Below are positions 9,727-19,815 of a stretch of DNA of 64,000 nt, piece by piece. This stretch comes from Pseudomonas sp. stari2 (lineage in GTDB: Bacteria > Pseudomonadota > Gammaproteobacteria > Pseudomonadales > Pseudomonadaceae): positions 5,177,501 through 5,241,500 of the forward strand of contig NZ_CP099760.1 of NCBI RefSeq assembly GCF_040760005.1. The letters run 5' to 3'. The translations under genes were made by a program, and so were the position numbers. How positions within the stretch are numbered: position 1 is the stretch's first letter; each line of letters starts with the position of its first letter. Below the pieces are notes generated by a model. That model did not search any database and was not told the origin of the DNA. It worked only from the letters and a program-made list of their open reading frames with translations.

Positions 9727-10458
9727 TCAAGCGTCGGCTACTGCATTTTTTGGCCAGACCTCGGCGTGAGCCAGAGAAACCAAGGCTTCGCGCACTTGTA
9801 TCGGCGTATGACAAGGCGCTTGAAACGGCAGCCAGTACAGCGCCTGACCGATGCGCAGGTGCATGCCTTCGGTGTCGATCCCGGCCATTTGTGCCGGTAC
9901 GGTTTTCGGCAGCCCGGCGAGGTCGACGTAATGGGCGATGGCCTTGGCGTGGTCGCTGTTCATGTGCTCGACCATGCTGATTTCGGCCTTGCCGGCGAAC
10001 GGGTTGGCCAGGGTCAGATGATCGACCCAGTGGATCGCGCCGAAACCACCGATGTAGCGATGGCGCACGGGTTTGAGCACCCAGAAATCGAAATCGTGAG
10101 CCTTGTGGTAATTCCGCGAATCGGGGAAATAACGATAGTAGCGCTCAGCAGCGGCTTCGATGGCGGCCGCGTCTTCGAGTTTTTCCGCTTCGGCCAGATA
10201 GGTCAGGCGACCAACGGCTTGCACATCGTCAGCCTCGCGCTCACCCACCAGCAGCGAACATTTCGGGTCTTTCTGCAGGTTGTGGGTGTGCTGGGCGATG
10301 CGGCTGATGAGGATCAGCGGCCGTCCCTGCTCGTCCAGGCAGTAAGGAACCACGGAGCCAAACGGAAAACCGGGCATTGATTTGGAGTGGGTCGACAGCA
10401 CGCCACGGTATTCCTTGAGAAGCAATTCTCGGGCATTCTTAGCCGCTTCAACGCTCAA
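9727..10458 (-). CDS. hugZ: HugZ-family pyridoxamine-5'-phosphate-oxidase-like protein
   Basis: 243 residues from a TTG start at 10458, chosen because AAGGAG lies seven bases upstream. An ATG 16 codons earlier gives an unlikely extension over that ribosome binding site. The N-terminal split-barrel PNPOx-like domain covers about 1-140 (FGSVVPYCLDEQGRPLILIS). The C-terminal DUF2470 domain contains ISMVEHMNSDHAKAIAHY. Relatives such as HugZ/HutZ bind and cleave heme to release iron; this role is inferred. It is divergent from the downstream SDR gene, and its promoter lies in the 150-base gap. Confidence 0.8.
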   Translation of the reverse strand: MSVEAAKNARELLLKEYRGVLSTHSKSMPGFPFGSVVPYCLDEQGRPLILISRIAQHTHNLQKDPKCSLLVGEREADDVQAVGRLTYLAEAEKLEDAAAIEAAAERYYRYFPDSRNYHKAHDFDFWVLKPVRHRYIGGFGAIHWVDHLTLANPFAGKAEISMVEHMNSDHAKAIAHYVDLAGLPKTVPAQMAGIDTEGMHLRIGQALYWLPFQAPCHTPIQVREALVSLAHAEVWPKNAVADA

Positions 10459-10620
10459 TTTATGACTCCTTAAATAGAATCCGTCAAAAAAACGGACGGG
10501 CGACACGGATAAGTATCAGTCGTCACTGGGGCAGTTCTCATGTGCAGCCGGGCCATGTCAGGCGCAGATCGAGAGGCTCTCTAAAGGACACCACTCTGAC
10601 CTGCTCTCGGGGGCATGCGA

Positions 10621-11379
10621 ATGCAACTCAACGACAAAGTAATCATTATCACTGGCGGTTGCCAAGGCTTGGGCCGCTCGATGGCCGAGTATTTCGCGGG
10701 CAAGGGCGCGAAGCTGGCACTGGTCGATCTGAATCAGGAAAAACTCGATGACGCCGTCGCGGCCTGCAAGGCCAAGGGCGTCGAGGCGCGCAGCTATCTG
10801 TGCAACGTCGCCAATGAAGAGCAAGTGACGCACATGGTCGCCCAGGTCGCCGAGGACTTCGGCGCGATTCACGGCCTGATCAACAACGCCGGGATCCTGC
10901 GCGACGGCCTGCTGCTCAAGGTCAAGGACGGCGAAATGACCAAGATGAGCCTGGCCCAGTGGCAGGCGGTGATCGACGTCAACCTGACCGGCGTATTCCT
11001 CTGCACCCGTGAAGTGGCGGCAAAAATGGTCGAGCTGAAGAACAGCGGCGCGATCATCAACATCTCGTCGATCTCCCGCGCGGGCAACGTCGGCCAGACC
11101 AACTACTCCGCCGCCAAGGCTGGCGTCGCTGCGGCGACCGTGACCTGGGCCAAGGAACTGGCGCGCTACGGCATTCGCGTGGCCGGCATTGCACCAGGCT
11201 TCATCGAGACCGAGATGACCCTGGGCATGAAGCCTGAAGCGCTGGAGAAAATGACCTCGGGCATTCCGCTCAAGCGCATGGGCAAGCCGGAAGAGATTGC
11301 CCACTCGGCGGCGTACATCTTCGAGAACGACTATTACACCGGCCGGATTCTGGAGATGGACGGCGGGTTGCGCATCTGA
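10621..11379 (+). CDS. SDR-family oxidoreductase
   Basis: About 252 residues with a single Rossmann fold of the FabG/classical SDR type. The cofactor motif is [11 protein letters not shown], followed by the NNAG motif ([10 protein letters not shown]), the catalytic serine in [10 protein letters not shown], and the YSAAK catalytic Tyr-Lys. It ends in MDGGLRI. D38 after the second strand (ALVDLNQEK) suggests a preference for NAD(H). The ATG at 10621 is spaced from GGGGG better than the ATG at 10615. The equivalent gene in P. aeruginosa is next to hugZ-fxsA-groES. The substrate is unknown; FabG itself normally sits in the fab cluster, so this is a paralogue. Confidence 0.85.
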   Translation: MQLNDKVIIITGGCQGLGRSMAEYFAGKGAKLALVDLNQEKLDDAVAACKAKGVEARSYLCNVANEEQVTHMVAQVAEDFGAIHGLINNAGILRDGLLLKVKDGEMTKMSLAQWQAVIDVNLTGVFLCTREVAAKMVELKNSGAIINISSISRAGNVGQTNYSAAKAGVAAATVTWAKELARYGIRVAGIAPGFIETEMTLGMKPEALEKMTSGIPLKRMGKPEEIAHSAAYIFENDYYTGRILEMDGGLRI

Positions 11380-11395
11380 CCGCTGTCGCGCAAAG

Positions 11396-11432
11396 AAAAA
11401 CGCCCCGGTGCACAGGCACCGGGGCGTTTTTG
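11396..11432. terminator. Bidirectional terminator, SDR gene / apbC
   Basis: An 11-bp stem (CGCCCCGGTGC at 11401-11411, GCACCGGGGCG at 11416-11426) is flanked by AAAAA and TTTTTGTTT. It is placed between two convergent genes. Confidence 0.9.
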
Positions 11433-11447
11433 TTTAAACCACAGGCA

Positions 11448-12542
11448 TCAATCGTCGCTGATGGTGATGTTAGGCATCGCCGGCGATGCCGCTTCTTGCA
11501 ACACAATCCGCGCACCGACGTGGCGGGCCAGTTCCTGATAGACCATGGCGATCTGGCTGTCCGGCTCGGAAATCACCGTCGGCTTGCCACCATCGGCCTG
11601 TTCGCGGATCAGCATCGACAATGGCAGCGAAGCCAGCAGTTCAACGCCGAACTGGGTCGCCAGTTTCTCGCCACCGCCCTCACCGAACAGATGCTCGGCA
11701 TGTCCGCAGTTCGAGCAAATGTGCACGGCCATGTTTTCCACCACGCCAAGCACCGGAATGTTGACCTTGCGGAACATTTCCACACCTTTACGCGCATCGA
11801 GCAGCGCCAGATCCTGCGGTGTGGTGACGATCACGGCGCCGGCCACCGGGACTTTCTGCGCCAGGGTCAACTGGATGTCGCCGGTGCCTGGCGGCATGTC
11901 GATCACCAGATAATCCAGGTCGCCCCAAGCGGTTTGCGTGACCAGTTGCAGCAGCGCGCCAGAGACCATCGGCCCGCGCCAGACCATTGGCGTGTTGTCG
12001 TCAGTCAGGAAAGCCATCGACATGACTTCCACGCCATGGGCCTGAAGCGGCACGAACCACTTCTGATCCTTGATCTGCGGGCGGGTGCCCTCGGGAATAC
12101 CGAACATGATGCCCTGGCTCGGGCCATAAATATCGGCGTCGAGGATCCCGACTTTCGCGCCTTCGCGGGCCAGTGCCAGCGCCAGGTTGGCAGCGGTGGT
12201 GGACTTGCCCACACCGCCCTTGCCCGACGCCACGGCAACCACGTTCTTGACGTTGGCCAGCCCCGGAATCTGTGCCTGTGCCTTGTGCGCGGCAATCACG
12301 CTGTTGACTTCGACCTTGGCCGACACCACACCGTCGAGGTTTTCGATGGCCAGTTGCAGCAATTGCGCCCAGCCGCTCTTGAACAGACCGGCGGCATAAC
12401 CGATTTCCAGCTGCACGCTGACGCGGTCACCGGCAATTTCGATGTTGCGCACGCAACCGGCGCTGACCGGATCCTGGTTCAGGTAAGGGTCGGTGTATTG
12501 GCTGAGGACGGCTTCCACCGCTGCGCGAGTGACGGCACTCAT
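11448..12542 (-). CDS. apbC: Mrp/ApbC iron-sulfur cluster carrier ATPase
   Basis: 364 residues. The N-terminal MIP18/DUF59 domain covers about 1-85. The ParA-like P-loop domain has a deviant Walker [19 protein letters not shown], the Walker B region [12 protein letters not shown], and the Mrp CxxC motif in [13 protein letters not shown] that binds a bridging [4Fe-4S] cluster in the dimer. It loads and transfers Fe-S clusters in the cytoplasm. The ATG at 12542 has GGAG six bases upstream. Its divergent arrangement with metG is conserved in Pseudomonas and enterobacteria. Confidence 0.95.
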   Translation of the reverse strand: MSAVTRAAVEAVLSQYTDPYLNQDPVSAGCVRNIEIAGDRVSVQLEIGYAAGLFKSGWAQLLQLAIENLDGVVSAKVEVNSVIAAHKAQAQIPGLANVKNVVAVASGKGGVGKSTTAANLALALAREGAKVGILDADIYGPSQGIMFGIPEGTRPQIKDQKWFVPLQAHGVEVMSMAFLTDDNTPMVWRGPMVSGALLQLVTQTAWGDLDYLVIDMPPGTGDIQLTLAQKVPVAGAVIVTTPQDLALLDARKGVEMFRKVNIPVLGVVENMAVHICSNCGHAEHLFGEGGGEKLATQFGVELLASLPLSMLIREQADGGKPTVISEPDSQIAMVYQELARHVGARIVLQEAASPAMPNITISDD

Positions 12543-12697
12543 GGGCAACTCCGATAACAAGACTGGGAAAAGATGGCGGGTATCCTACCCCTTCTGCACT
12601 CCGGACGGCATGTCCGGCAACGATTTGCAGAGGTGAAATATCTTTCCCGGCGCTTTATAGTGGCCGACCTCCGTTTCATCAAGTAGCGAAGCCCCAC

Positions 12698-14749
12698 ATG
12701 TCCGAACCACGCAAGATTCTCGTCACCAGCGCCCTGCCCTACGCCAACGGTTCGATTCACCTTGGCCATATGCTGGAATATATCCAGACCGATATGTGGG
12801 TGCGCTTCCAGAAGCATCGCGGCAATCAGTGCATTTATGTCTGCGCCGACGACGCCCACGGTTCGGCGATCATGCTGCGCGCGGAAAAGGAAGGCATCAC
12901 TCCGGAACAACTGATCGCCAACGTCCAGGCTGAACACAGCGCCGACTTTGCCGAATTCCTGGTGGACTTCGACAACTTCCACTCCACTCACGCCGAAGAA
13001 AACCGTGAGCTGTCGAGCCAGATCTACCTGAAGCTGCGTGACGCCGGGCACATCGCCCAACGTTCGATCACCCAGTATTTCGACCCGGAAAAGAAAATGT
13101 TCCTGGCCGACCGCTTCATCAAGGGCACCTGCCCGAAATGCGGCACCGAAGACCAGTACGGCGACAACTGCGAAAAATGCGGTGCAACCTACGCGCCGAC
13201 CGACCTGAAGGATCCGAAGTCGGCAATCTCCGGCGCCACCCCGGTGCTCAAGGATTCCCAACACTTCTTCTTCAAGCTGCCTGACTTCCAGCAGATGCTG
13301 CAGACCTGGACCCGCAGCGGCACCCTGCAGGATGCCGTGGCCAACAAGATCGCCGAATGGCTGGACGCCGGCCTGCAACAGTGGGACATCTCCCGCGATG
13401 CGCCGTACTTCGGCTTCGAGATCCCGGGCGAACCAGGTAAATACTTCTACGTGTGGCTGGATGCGCCGATTGGCTACATGGCCAGCTTCAAGAACCTGTG
13501 CAACCGCACGCCGGAGCTGGACTTCGACGCGTTCTGGGGCAAGGACTCCACCGCCGAGCTGTACCACTTCATCGGCAAGGACATCGTCAACTTCCACGCC
13601 CTGTTCTGGCCGGCGATGCTCGAAGGCGCGGGTTTCCGCAAGCCGACCGGGATCAACGTGCACGGCTACCTGACCGTCAACGGCCAGAAGATGTCCAAGT
13701 CCCGCGGCACCTTCATCAAGGCCCGGACATACCTGGATCACCTGTCGCCGGAATACCTGCGCTACTACTACGCGGCCAAACTCGGCCGTGGCGTCGACGA
13801 CCTCGATCTGAACCTCGAAGACTTCGTGCAGAAGGTCAACTCCGATCTGGTCGGCAAAGTGGTCAACATCGCCAGCCGTTGCGCCGGTTTTATTCAGAAA
13901 GGCAATGCCGGCCTGCTGGTGGACAGCAACGCCGCACCGGAACTGACCGAAGCATTCCTGGCTGCCGCACCGAGCATCGCTGACGCCTATGAAGCCCGCG
14001 ACTTCGCCCGTGCCATGCGCGAAACCATGGCTTTGGCCGACCGCGCCAACGCCTGGATCGCCGACAAGGCGCCTTGGTCGCTGAACAAGCAGGAAGGCAA
14101 GCAGGATGAAGTCCAGGCGGTCTGTGCCACGGCAATCAACCTGTTCCGCCAGCTGGTGATCTTCCTCAAGCCAGTGCTGCCGCTGCTGGCCGCCGACGCC
14201 GAAGCGTTCCTCAACGTCGCCCCGCTGACCTGGAACGACCACACCACCCTGCTGGCCAACCACCAGTTGAACGAATTCAAGCCGTTGATGACCCGCATCG
14301 ACCCGGTAAAAGTGCAAGCCATGACCGAAGCCTCGAAAGAAGACCTGACCGCCAGCCAGACCGACACCGGTGCCGCCGCGCCTGCCGGCAACGGCGAACT
14401 GGCCAAGGATCCGCTGTCGCCGGAAATCGACTTCGACACCTTTGCCGCCGTCGACCTCCGCGTGGCGTTGATCGTCAAGGCCGAACACGTTGAAGGCGCG
14501 GACAAGCTGCTGCGTCTGACCCTCGACATCGGTGACGAGCAACGCAACGTGTTCTCGGGGATCAAGAGCGCCTACCCGGATCCGTCGAAACTCGACGGTC
14601 GTCTGACCATGATGATCGCCAACCTCAAACCACGGAAAATGAAGTTCGGCATCTCCGAAGGCATGGTGATGGCGGCCGGCCCTGGCGGTGAAGAAATCTA
14701 CCTGCTAAGCCCGGACAGCGGCGCCAAGCCGGGTCAGCGCATCAAGTAA
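12698..14749 (+). CDS. metG: Methionyl-tRNA synthetase
   Basis: 683 residues, full length for the dimeric class I enzyme. The HIGH-type motif is [12 protein letters not shown]. The zinc knuckle is [18 protein letters not shown] (positions about 145-162). The active-site KMSKSRG motif follows in the C-terminal half of the catalytic core. The C-terminal EMAP/tRNA-binding domain begins near residue 580 ([20 protein letters not shown]). It charges initiator and elongator tRNA-Met in the cytoplasm. It is divergent from apbC and followed by a strong terminator before rnfA. Confidence 0.98.
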   Translation: MSEPRKILVTSALPYANGSIHLGHMLEYIQTDMWVRFQKHRGNQCIYVCADDAHGSAIMLRAEKEGITPEQLIANVQAEHSADFAEFLVDFDNFHSTHAEENRELSSQIYLKLRDAGHIAQRSITQYFDPEKKMFLADRFIKGTCPKCGTEDQYGDNCEKCGATYAPTDLKDPKSAISGATPVLKDSQHFFFKLPDFQQMLQTWTRSGTLQDAVANKIAEWLDAGLQQWDISRDAPYFGFEIPGEPGKYFYVWLDAPIGYMASFKNLCNRTPELDFDAFWGKDSTAELYHFIGKDIVNFHALFWPAMLEGAGFRKPTGINVHGYLTVNGQKMSKSRGTFIKARTYLDHLSPEYLRYYYAAKLGRGVDDLDLNLEDFVQKVNSDLVGKVVNIASRCAGFIQKGNAGLLVDSNAAPELTEAFLAAAPSIADAYEARDFARAMRETMALADRANAWIADKAPWSLNKQEGKQDEVQAVCATAINLFRQLVIFLKPVLPLLAADAEAFLNVAPLTWNDHTTLLANHQLNEFKPLMTRIDPVKVQAMTEASKEDLTASQTDTGAAAPAGNGELAKDPLSPEIDFDTFAAVDLRVALIVKAEHVEGADKLLRLTLDIGDEQRNVFSGIKSAYPDPSKLDGRLTMMIANLKPRKMKFGISEGMVMAAGPGGEEIYLLSPDSGAKPGQRIK

Positions 14750-14762
14750 GGTTCTGCACTGA

Positions 14763-14803
14763 CCGATCCCACAGGCGTACCCCGTGCGCCTGTGGGATTT
14801 TTC
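14763..14803 (+). terminator. metG terminator
   Basis: A 12-bp stem (ATCCCACAGGCG at 14765-14776, CGCCTGTGGGAT at 14787-14798) is followed by TTTTTCAT, 15 bases after the metG stop. Confidence 0.9.
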
Positions 14804-14880
14804 ATATCTGGCCCACCCGTCATGGCGGCCGGATAATGCCTAATCTTAAGTGACACCCGCCCGCTCTCATCGGCAGAACC

Positions 14881-15450
14881 ATGACCGAACTCGTGCTTAC
14901 GCTATTCAGTACTGCGCTGATCAACAACTTCGTGTTGCACTGGCCGCTGGGCGTCGATCCGCTGCTGGGCGGTGAGCGTCGTCAGGTGCATGCGCTGGGG
15001 CTGGCGACGTTATGTCTGATGCTGATTGTCGGTGTGGCGGGTTACGCGATCCGGCATTGGTTGCTGGTGCCGTTGCAACTGGAATTCCTGCGACTATTTG
15101 TGTTTCTGCCGTTGAACGTCCTGCTGATCGCGCCGTTGCTGAAGCTGTTGGCACATTGGCGACCCACGCTGTCATTCGATGGTTTGTGGCCGCTGCTGCT
15201 GGGCAACGCCGGTATGCTGGGGCTGACGCTGATCAACGCGCAAACGGACAAAGGCCTGTTTCATGCAGCTGCGCTGAGCCTTGGCTCCGGCCTGGGTTTC
15301 TGGCTGGTACTGAGCCTGTTCAGCGATTTGCGCGAACGCACGGCCGACAATGATATTCCCCTGCCCTTTCGTGGCCTGCCGATCCAGTTGATCGGCGCCG
15401 GACTGATGGCCGTGGCTTTTCTCGGATTCAGTGGACTGATCAAAACATGA
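14881..15450 (+). CDS. rnfA: RnfA-like membrane subunit lacking cluster cysteines
   Basis: 189 residues with six predicted membrane helices, the RnfA/NqrE topology. Conserved landmarks are ALINNFVL near the N-terminus, DIPLPFRG, and the end [15 protein letters not shown]. In ordinary RnfA/RsxA two cysteines (GLCPFMG and TTNCAVLG in E. coli) help bind a [2Fe-2S] cluster inside the membrane. Here these segments read PLGVDPLLG and LLGNAGMLG, so both ligands are gone. The gene starts an operon with rnfB, D, G, E and nth, and its stop overlaps the rnfB start. It is either a redox-altered variant or a decaying subunit. Confidence 0.85.
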   Translation: MTELVLTLFSTALINNFVLHWPLGVDPLLGGERRQVHALGLATLCLMLIVGVAGYAIRHWLLVPLQLEFLRLFVFLPLNVLLIAPLLKLLAHWRPTLSFDGLWPLLLGNAGMLGLTLINAQTDKGLFHAAALSLGSGLGFWLVLSLFSDLRERTADNDIPLPFRGLPIQLIGAGLMAVAFLGFSGLIKT

Positions 15451-16661
15451 GTCTGATTCAACGCATCGATGCCCTGCTGCCACAAACCCAATGCGGCAAG
15501 TGCGGCCATCCCGGATGCAAACCCTACGCTGAAGGCATCATCGCCGGCGAGCCGATCAACAAGTGCCCGCCGGGCGGCGACGAAACCATCGCGGCACTGG
15601 CCGAACTGCTGAAAATCCCGGTGCTGGAGCTGGACATCAGCCGTGGTTCGGCGCCGCCGCAAGTGGCTTTCATCCGCGAAGCCGAGTGCATCGGCTGCAC
15701 CAAATGCATCCAGGCCTGCCCGATCGACGCCATCGTCGGCGCGGCGAAACTGATGCACACCGTGATCATCGACGAGTGCACCGGTTGCGATCTGTGCGTG
15801 GCACCTTGCCCCGTCGACTGTATCGAGATGCACCCGCTGCCGCTGGGAACACTGCCAGTGGTGGGCGGCCTGGCCGCCAGCCTTGAAGAGCAGCAGGCCC
15901 GCACCGCCAAGCGAGATCACGCCCGGCAACGTTTCGAACGGCGTAACGCCCGGCTGCAAAGAGAAGAACAGCAGAAGCAGGCCGAACGCGAGGCCCGCGC
16001 GCAACGTGCGGCGCAGTTTGAAGTCGCAGCCGCCACGCTCGATCCGGTGCAGGCGGCGCTGGAGCGGGTACGCGCGCAGAAAGCAGCAACCGCCGACGCC
16101 GCGCTGAAAAAGGCCAAGATCGACGTGGCGATGAGCCGCGCCCAGTTGCACAAATCGCTGAAAGCCTTCGGCCATCCGCCGACCTTCGAACAGCAGTCGC
16201 AACTGATCGTGCTACAGCAGCAATTCGAAGCCGCCGAGCAGGCCCTGGCGAAACTGGAAAGCAGCGCCACACCTGCGCCGGTCGTGACAGCTCCAGCGAA
16301 AGACGCCGACCTGAAACGAGCGAAAATCCAACTGGCGATGCGCCGTGCCGAGCTGAAAAAGGCGCAGACCGCAGAGGCTCCGCCGGAGCAGATTGCTGCA
16401 CTGGAACAAGCCCTGCGTGACGCCGAGCAAGCGTTGCACGACGCAGAATCGGCCAGCGAGCAACCGGCTCCCGATCTGGTGCGTGTGGAGAAACGTCCGA
16501 TCGACAACCAGCTTCGTCAGCTGAAAACCGAACTGGCCTACGCGCGCGCCGACCTGAACAAATTGCAGCGACGTGACGGCACGCCAGCCGAGGTCCTCGA
16601 CAAGGCCCGCACCCGCCTGCAAGAGGCGGAGCGGCAGGTGGAAGCCCATGTCATCCATTGA
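15447..16661 (+). CDS. rnfB: RnfB-like ferredoxin subunit with long coiled-coil tail
   Basis: 404 residues, about twice a normal RnfB. Residues 1-130 hold the RnfB core: C16/C19/C24/C40 for the first [4Fe-4S] cluster, then ferredoxin motifs C81/C84/C87/C91 and C111/C114/C117/C121. The usual N-terminal membrane helix before the first cluster is missing; translation starts at [12 protein letters not shown], overlapping rnfA by four bases. Residues 145-404 are an Ala/Gln/Lys/Glu-rich coiled coil with three related repeats, roughly [34 protein letters not shown] and [17 protein letters not shown]. Such Ala/Lys repeats are usually found at RnfC C-termini. There is no rnfC gene, so this may be a fusion that replaced it. 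Confidence 0.85.
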   Translation: MSLIQRIDALLPQTQCGKCGHPGCKPYAEGIIAGEPINKCPPGGDETIAALAELLKIPVLELDISRGSAPPQVAFIREAECIGCTKCIQACPIDAIVGAAKLMHTVIIDECTGCDLCVAPCPVDCIEMHPLPLGTLPVVGGLAASLEEQQARTAKRDHARQRFERRNARLQREEQQKQAEREARAQRAAQFEVAAATLDPVQAALERVRAQKAATADAALKKAKIDVAMSRAQLHKSLKAFGHPPTFEQQSQLIVLQQQFEAAEQALAKLESSATPAPVVTAPAKDADLKRAKIQLAMRRAELKKAQTAEAPPEQIAALEQALRDAEQALHDAESASEQPAPDLVRVEKRPIDNQLRQLKTELAYARADLNKLQRRDGTPAEVLDKARTRLQEAERQVEAHVIH

Positions 16662-17631
16662 AACCAGAGACGAGCGCCTGCAACAGGCAATGAAGCTGGT
16701 TCTGCTTGCGACATTGCCGGGGTTGCTGGCGTTGTTCTGGTTTTACGGCTGGGGTGTGTTGATCAACCTGATCCTCTCCGTCGCCACAGCCTTGAGCGCC
16801 GAAGCCGCCGTGACCTATCTGCGCCGACAGCCGCTGCAAGCCACTTTGACCGATGGTAGCGCGTTGGTCAGCGCCACGCTGCTGGCCATCGCCCTGCCAC
16901 CTTACTGCCCGTGGTGGCTGACGGTCACGGCGATCGGCTCGGGCCTGCTCTTGGGCAAACACTTGTACGGTGGCGTGGGCAGAAACCCTTTCAATCCGGC
17001 CATGCTCGGTTTTGCTCTGGCGACGGTGATGTTCCCGCAGCCGATGACCCATTGGCCGGCCCATGGCATGAATCTGACGGCGGCCATTGATCAGGTGTTC
17101 AACCTGGGCGCGGCGCCGGACGCCTGGGTCCAGGCCACGGCGCTGGACAGCCTGCGCATCAACAAAAGCCTGACCATCGATGAATTGTTTGCCAGCAACC
17201 CGGCATTCGGCCGCTTCGGCGGGCATGGCGTGGAGTGGGTGAATCTGGCATTTCTTGCCGGTGGATTGTTCCTGCTACAGCGCCGGGTGATCGGCTGGCA
17301 CGCACCGGTCGGCATGCTCGCCAGTCTGTTCGTCATCAGCCTGCTGTGCTGGAACGGCTCGGGGTCTGATTCCCATGGCTCGCCACTGTTTCATCTGCTG
17401 AGCGGTGCCACGATGCTTGGTGCATTCTTCATCGTCACGGAGCCGGTATCCGGCGCAAGGAGCCCGCTCGCCCGTTTGTTGTTTGGCGTAGGCGTAGGTC
17501 TGCTGACTTACCTGATTCGCACCTGGGGCGGCTATCCGGATGGCGTGGCATTTGCGGTATTGCTGCTGAACCTGTGCGTGCCGGCACTGGAACGCTTTGC
17601 CGCTGCCCGTCAGTCGCAGGTAATGCCATGA
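16648..17631 (+). CDS. rnfD: RnfD-like membrane flavoprotein subunit
   Basis: 327 residues with about nine or ten membrane helices, NqrB/RnfD family. The FMN attachment motif SGATML is intact (T255 in [18 protein letters not shown]). The conserved [11 protein letters not shown] loop is also present. The start at 16648 overlaps the rnfB end by 14 bases, and the stop overlaps the rnfG start (ATGA), so the operon is translationally coupled. Keeping the flavin site argues that electron transfer still occurs despite the changes in RnfA, RnfE and the missing RnfC. Confidence 0.9.
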   Translation: MSSIETRDERLQQAMKLVLLATLPGLLALFWFYGWGVLINLILSVATALSAEAAVTYLRRQPLQATLTDGSALVSATLLAIALPPYCPWWLTVTAIGSGLLLGKHLYGGVGRNPFNPAMLGFALATVMFPQPMTHWPAHGMNLTAAIDQVFNLGAAPDAWVQATALDSLRINKSLTIDELFASNPAFGRFGGHGVEWVNLAFLAGGLFLLQRRVIGWHAPVGMLASLFVISLLCWNGSGSDSHGSPLFHLLSGATMLGAFFIVTEPVSGARSPLARLLFGVGVGLLTYLIRTWGGYPDGVAFAVLLLNLCVPALERFAAARQSQVMP

Positions 17632-18233
17632 ACCGCACAGGCAGCCTGATCACGCTATTGTTGCTGGCAACGGCAGGGATCGGCATGACTTTTCTTGTGC
17701 AACGCAGCAATGCTCCACACATCGCCGCCGAACATCGCCAGCTCGAAAGTCGCAAACTACTGGATGTGCTTTCAGTCGACGCCTACGACAATCAGCCTCT
17801 GGAACAGCCTCTGGCGCTGGCCGAACCCCACCTGAGCCACAGCGAATTGCTGGGCGGTTATCGGGCGACCAGGGCCGGTCAACCCGTGGCGGTGCTGCTG
17901 CGCAGCCAGACCGAGGGTTATGCGGGCCGCATCGAGTTGCTGATCGCCATCGATGCCAATGGCCGATTGCTCGGCGTGAAAACCCTTGAGCAAACTGAAA
18001 CCCCGGCGCTGGGCGGGACAATCGGTGACTGGCCAAATAGCTGGTTGCAGGTGTTTATCGGCAAATCCAGCGGCCAGCCGACCGATGCCGGCTGGGCCTT
18101 GAAAAAGGATCAGGGGCAATTTGACCAGATCGCTGGCGCGACCATCACATCCCGCGCCGCCATCAACGCCATCCACGATGCTCTGCGTTACTTCGACGAC
18201 CACCGGACGACCCTGCTGGGGAGTGCGCCATGA
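17628..18233 (+). CDS. rnfG: RnfG-like periplasmic flavoprotein subunit
   Basis: 201 residues. One N-terminal anchor helix (about 7-24) precedes a periplasmic FMN-binding domain with VLRSQTEGYAGRIELLIAID, ETPALGG, and the attachment motif QIAGATITSRA. T172 or T174 in it is the expected covalent FMN site. It shows the normal family length and motifs. It overlaps rnfD by four bases and rnfE by four bases. Confidence 0.9.
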   Translation: MNRTGSLITLLLLATAGIGMTFLVQRSNAPHIAAEHRQLESRKLLDVLSVDAYDNQPLEQPLALAEPHLSHSELLGGYRATRAGQPVAVLLRSQTEGYAGRIELLIAIDANGRLLGVKTLEQTETPALGGTIGDWPNSWLQVFIGKSSGQPTDAGWALKKDQGQFDQIAGATITSRAAINAIHDALRYFDDHRTTLLGSAP

Positions 18234-18811
18234 ACACGTCAGCGACCCTGTCGAACTCAATGATGCTGGTGCTGTTGATCGGCGCCACTGACTCCGTGGC
18301 GGGCGCGCTGGCGATCCTGCTGATGTTCGCCGTTGTGGTGAACATGTACGGCTTGTGCATGGCACCATTGCGGTCGCGCCTGAGCAGTGAGAGCCTGCTG
18401 CCGGTCAGTCTGATACTGGCTGCTACCCTGGCTGCTTGCGCCGAGATTCTTTTGCAACGCACCGCTGTGCAGTGGCATCTGATGATCAGTCTTTACGCCG
18501 GCCTGATCGGTTTGCAGTGCGTCATCCTGGAACACAATGGATTCTTTCGACTGCCAGCCCGAGGACGCCTGAAACTCTGCGGTGTGTTTGCCGCACTGAT
18601 GATCGTGCTGGCGGTATTGCGCGAGCTGCTCGGTCAGGGCAGCATCGGCCATCACCTGTCGGATCACTGGCAAGGTTTGATTCTGTTCGGCAACGGCCTG
18701 CATTTCGCGACGCTGGCTCCCGGCGCCTTCATTTTGCTTGGACTGTTACTGGCCGCACGTCAGGCCTGGACTCGCCCTGCCGCCCAACCCGAGGAAACGC
18801 ATCACCCATGA
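18230..18811 (+). CDS. rnfE: RnfE-like membrane subunit, partly lacking cluster cysteines
   Basis: 193 residues with about six membrane helices. It is shorter than E. coli RsxE, mainly at the C-terminus. The family segment LREIIGNG appears as LRELLGQGS, and the end retains LAPGAFILLGLLLA. Of the two cysteines expected to help hold the intramembrane [2Fe-2S] cluster, the first region (LLGLCPLLAV in E. coli) reads LLIGATDSVAG without cysteine. The second is kept (GLQCVILEHNGFF, aligned to VTNCIVVGRAEAF). Together with RnfA, three of four ligands are lost. It overlaps nth by four bases. Confidence 0.85.
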   Translation: MNTSATLSNSMMLVLLIGATDSVAGALAILLMFAVVVNMYGLCMAPLRSRLSSESLLPVSLILAATLAACAEILLQRTAVQWHLMISLYAGLIGLQCVILEHNGFFRLPARGRLKLCGVFAALMIVLAVLRELLGQGSIGHHLSDHWQGLILFGNGLHFATLAPGAFILLGLLLAARQAWTRPAAQPEETHHP

Positions 18812-19446
18812 ATGCCGCAAAACGTCTGGAGATTTTCCGCAGGCTTCACGAGGACAATCCTGAACCCAAGACCGAACTGGCCTATTCCTCGCCTTTCGAA
18901 TTGCTGATCGCGGTGATTCTGTCCGCCCAATCAACTGACGTCGGGGTGAACAAGGCGACGGCGAAACTTTACCCGGTGGCCAACACACCGGCCGCCATTC
19001 ATGCCTTGGGCGTCGAAGGGTTGTCCGAGTACATCAAGACCATCGGCCTCTATAACAGCAAGGCGAAAAACGTGATCGAAACGTGCCGTCTGCTGGTCGA
19101 ACGCCACAATGGCGAAGTCCCGCAGACGCGCGAAGCGCTGGAAGCCCTGCCCGGCGTTGGTCGAAAAACCGCCAACGTAGTACTCAACACGGCGTTCCGT
19201 CAATTGACGATGGCGGTGGACACCCACATTTTTCGGGTCAGCAACCGCACCGGCATTGCGCCGGGCAAGAACGTGGTCGAGGTGGAGAACAAACTGATGA
19301 AGTTTGTACCAAAGCAATACCTGCTCGATTCGCACCACTGGCTTATTCTTCACGGGCGTTATGTATGCCTGGCCCGCAAGCCGCGGTGCGGTAGCTGTCG
19401 GATCGAAGACTTGTGTGAATACAAGGACAAAACTTCTGACGATTGA
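18808..19446 (+). CDS. nth: Endonuclease III
   Basis: 212 residues. The helix-hairpin-helix is LPGVGRKTANVVLN, with the catalytic lysine of the RKTAN loop and the catalytic aspartate in MAVDTHIFRV. The C-terminal [4Fe-4S] ligands follow the pattern CX6CX2CX5C (CLARKPRCGSCRIEDLC). It is a DNA glycosylase/AP lyase for oxidised pyrimidines. Its ATG overlaps the rnfE stop, as in the rnf-nth and rsx-nth operons of other gammaproteobacteria. Confidence 0.97.
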   Translation: MNAAKRLEIFRRLHEDNPEPKTELAYSSPFELLIAVILSAQSTDVGVNKATAKLYPVANTPAAIHALGVEGLSEYIKTIGLYNSKAKNVIETCRLLVERHNGEVPQTREALEALPGVGRKTANVVLNTAFRQLTMAVDTHIFRVSNRTGIAPGKNVVEVENKLMKFVPKQYLLDSHHWLILHGRYVCLARKPRCGSCRIEDLCEYKDKTSDD

Positions 19447-19553
19447 GCGTCTATTAGGTTTATTGATATTGCGATTGAAAAAATCTTTTTTACGATCTGC
19501 TGGAATATCGATATAAGGAGCGCCAAAGGCAGCCTTAGCCTGGAGTTAACCTT

Positions 19554-19727
19554 ATGAGCACCAGCAAAGAGCAAGTGGACGTAGAAGACGATTTCGTCGC
19601 GGAGTCAGACGACGAACCGGTGGTTGAGGTCGCCAAGACCAATCTGAGCAAACGCCGCACTATCGATAACATGCTTGAGGAACGCCGACTGCAGAAGCAA
19701 TTGGCCGATTACGACTTTGATCTCTGA
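19554..19727 (+). CDS. Small acidic conserved protein, PA3496-like
   Basis: 57 residues: an acidic N-terminal half (EDDFVAESDDEPVVEV) and a basic helical C-terminal half (LSKRRTIDNMLEERRLQKQL) ending DYDFDL. TGGAG lies eight bases before the ATG. The gene follows nth and is closed by a terminator. P. aeruginosa has a small gene of this kind at the same place (PA3496), which I recall as a putative envelope-integrity protein. Function is not established. Confidence 0.75.
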   Translation: MSTSKEQVDVEDDFVAESDDEPVVEVAKTNLSKRRTIDNMLEERRLQKQLADYDFDL

Positions 19728-19732
19728 CATTT

Positions 19733-19764
19733 GAAAGCCTCCCGCAACGGAGGCTTTTTCGTTT
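19733..19764 (+). terminator. Terminator after the PA3496-like gene
   Basis: An 8-bp stem (AAGCCTCC / GGAGGCTT with loop CGCAAC) is followed by TTTCGTTT, just after the stop at 19727. Confidence 0.85.
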
Positions 19765-19815
19765 CTGCTGCAAGCTGATGCCGACCTGCCCAGGATCCGT
19801 CAGCGGCTGAAGCGG

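Noticed and set aside
12539..14542. Long minus-strand frame (667 codons) opposite metG
   Set aside because: An antisense shadow produced by third-position GC bias; metG is unmistakable on the plus strand.
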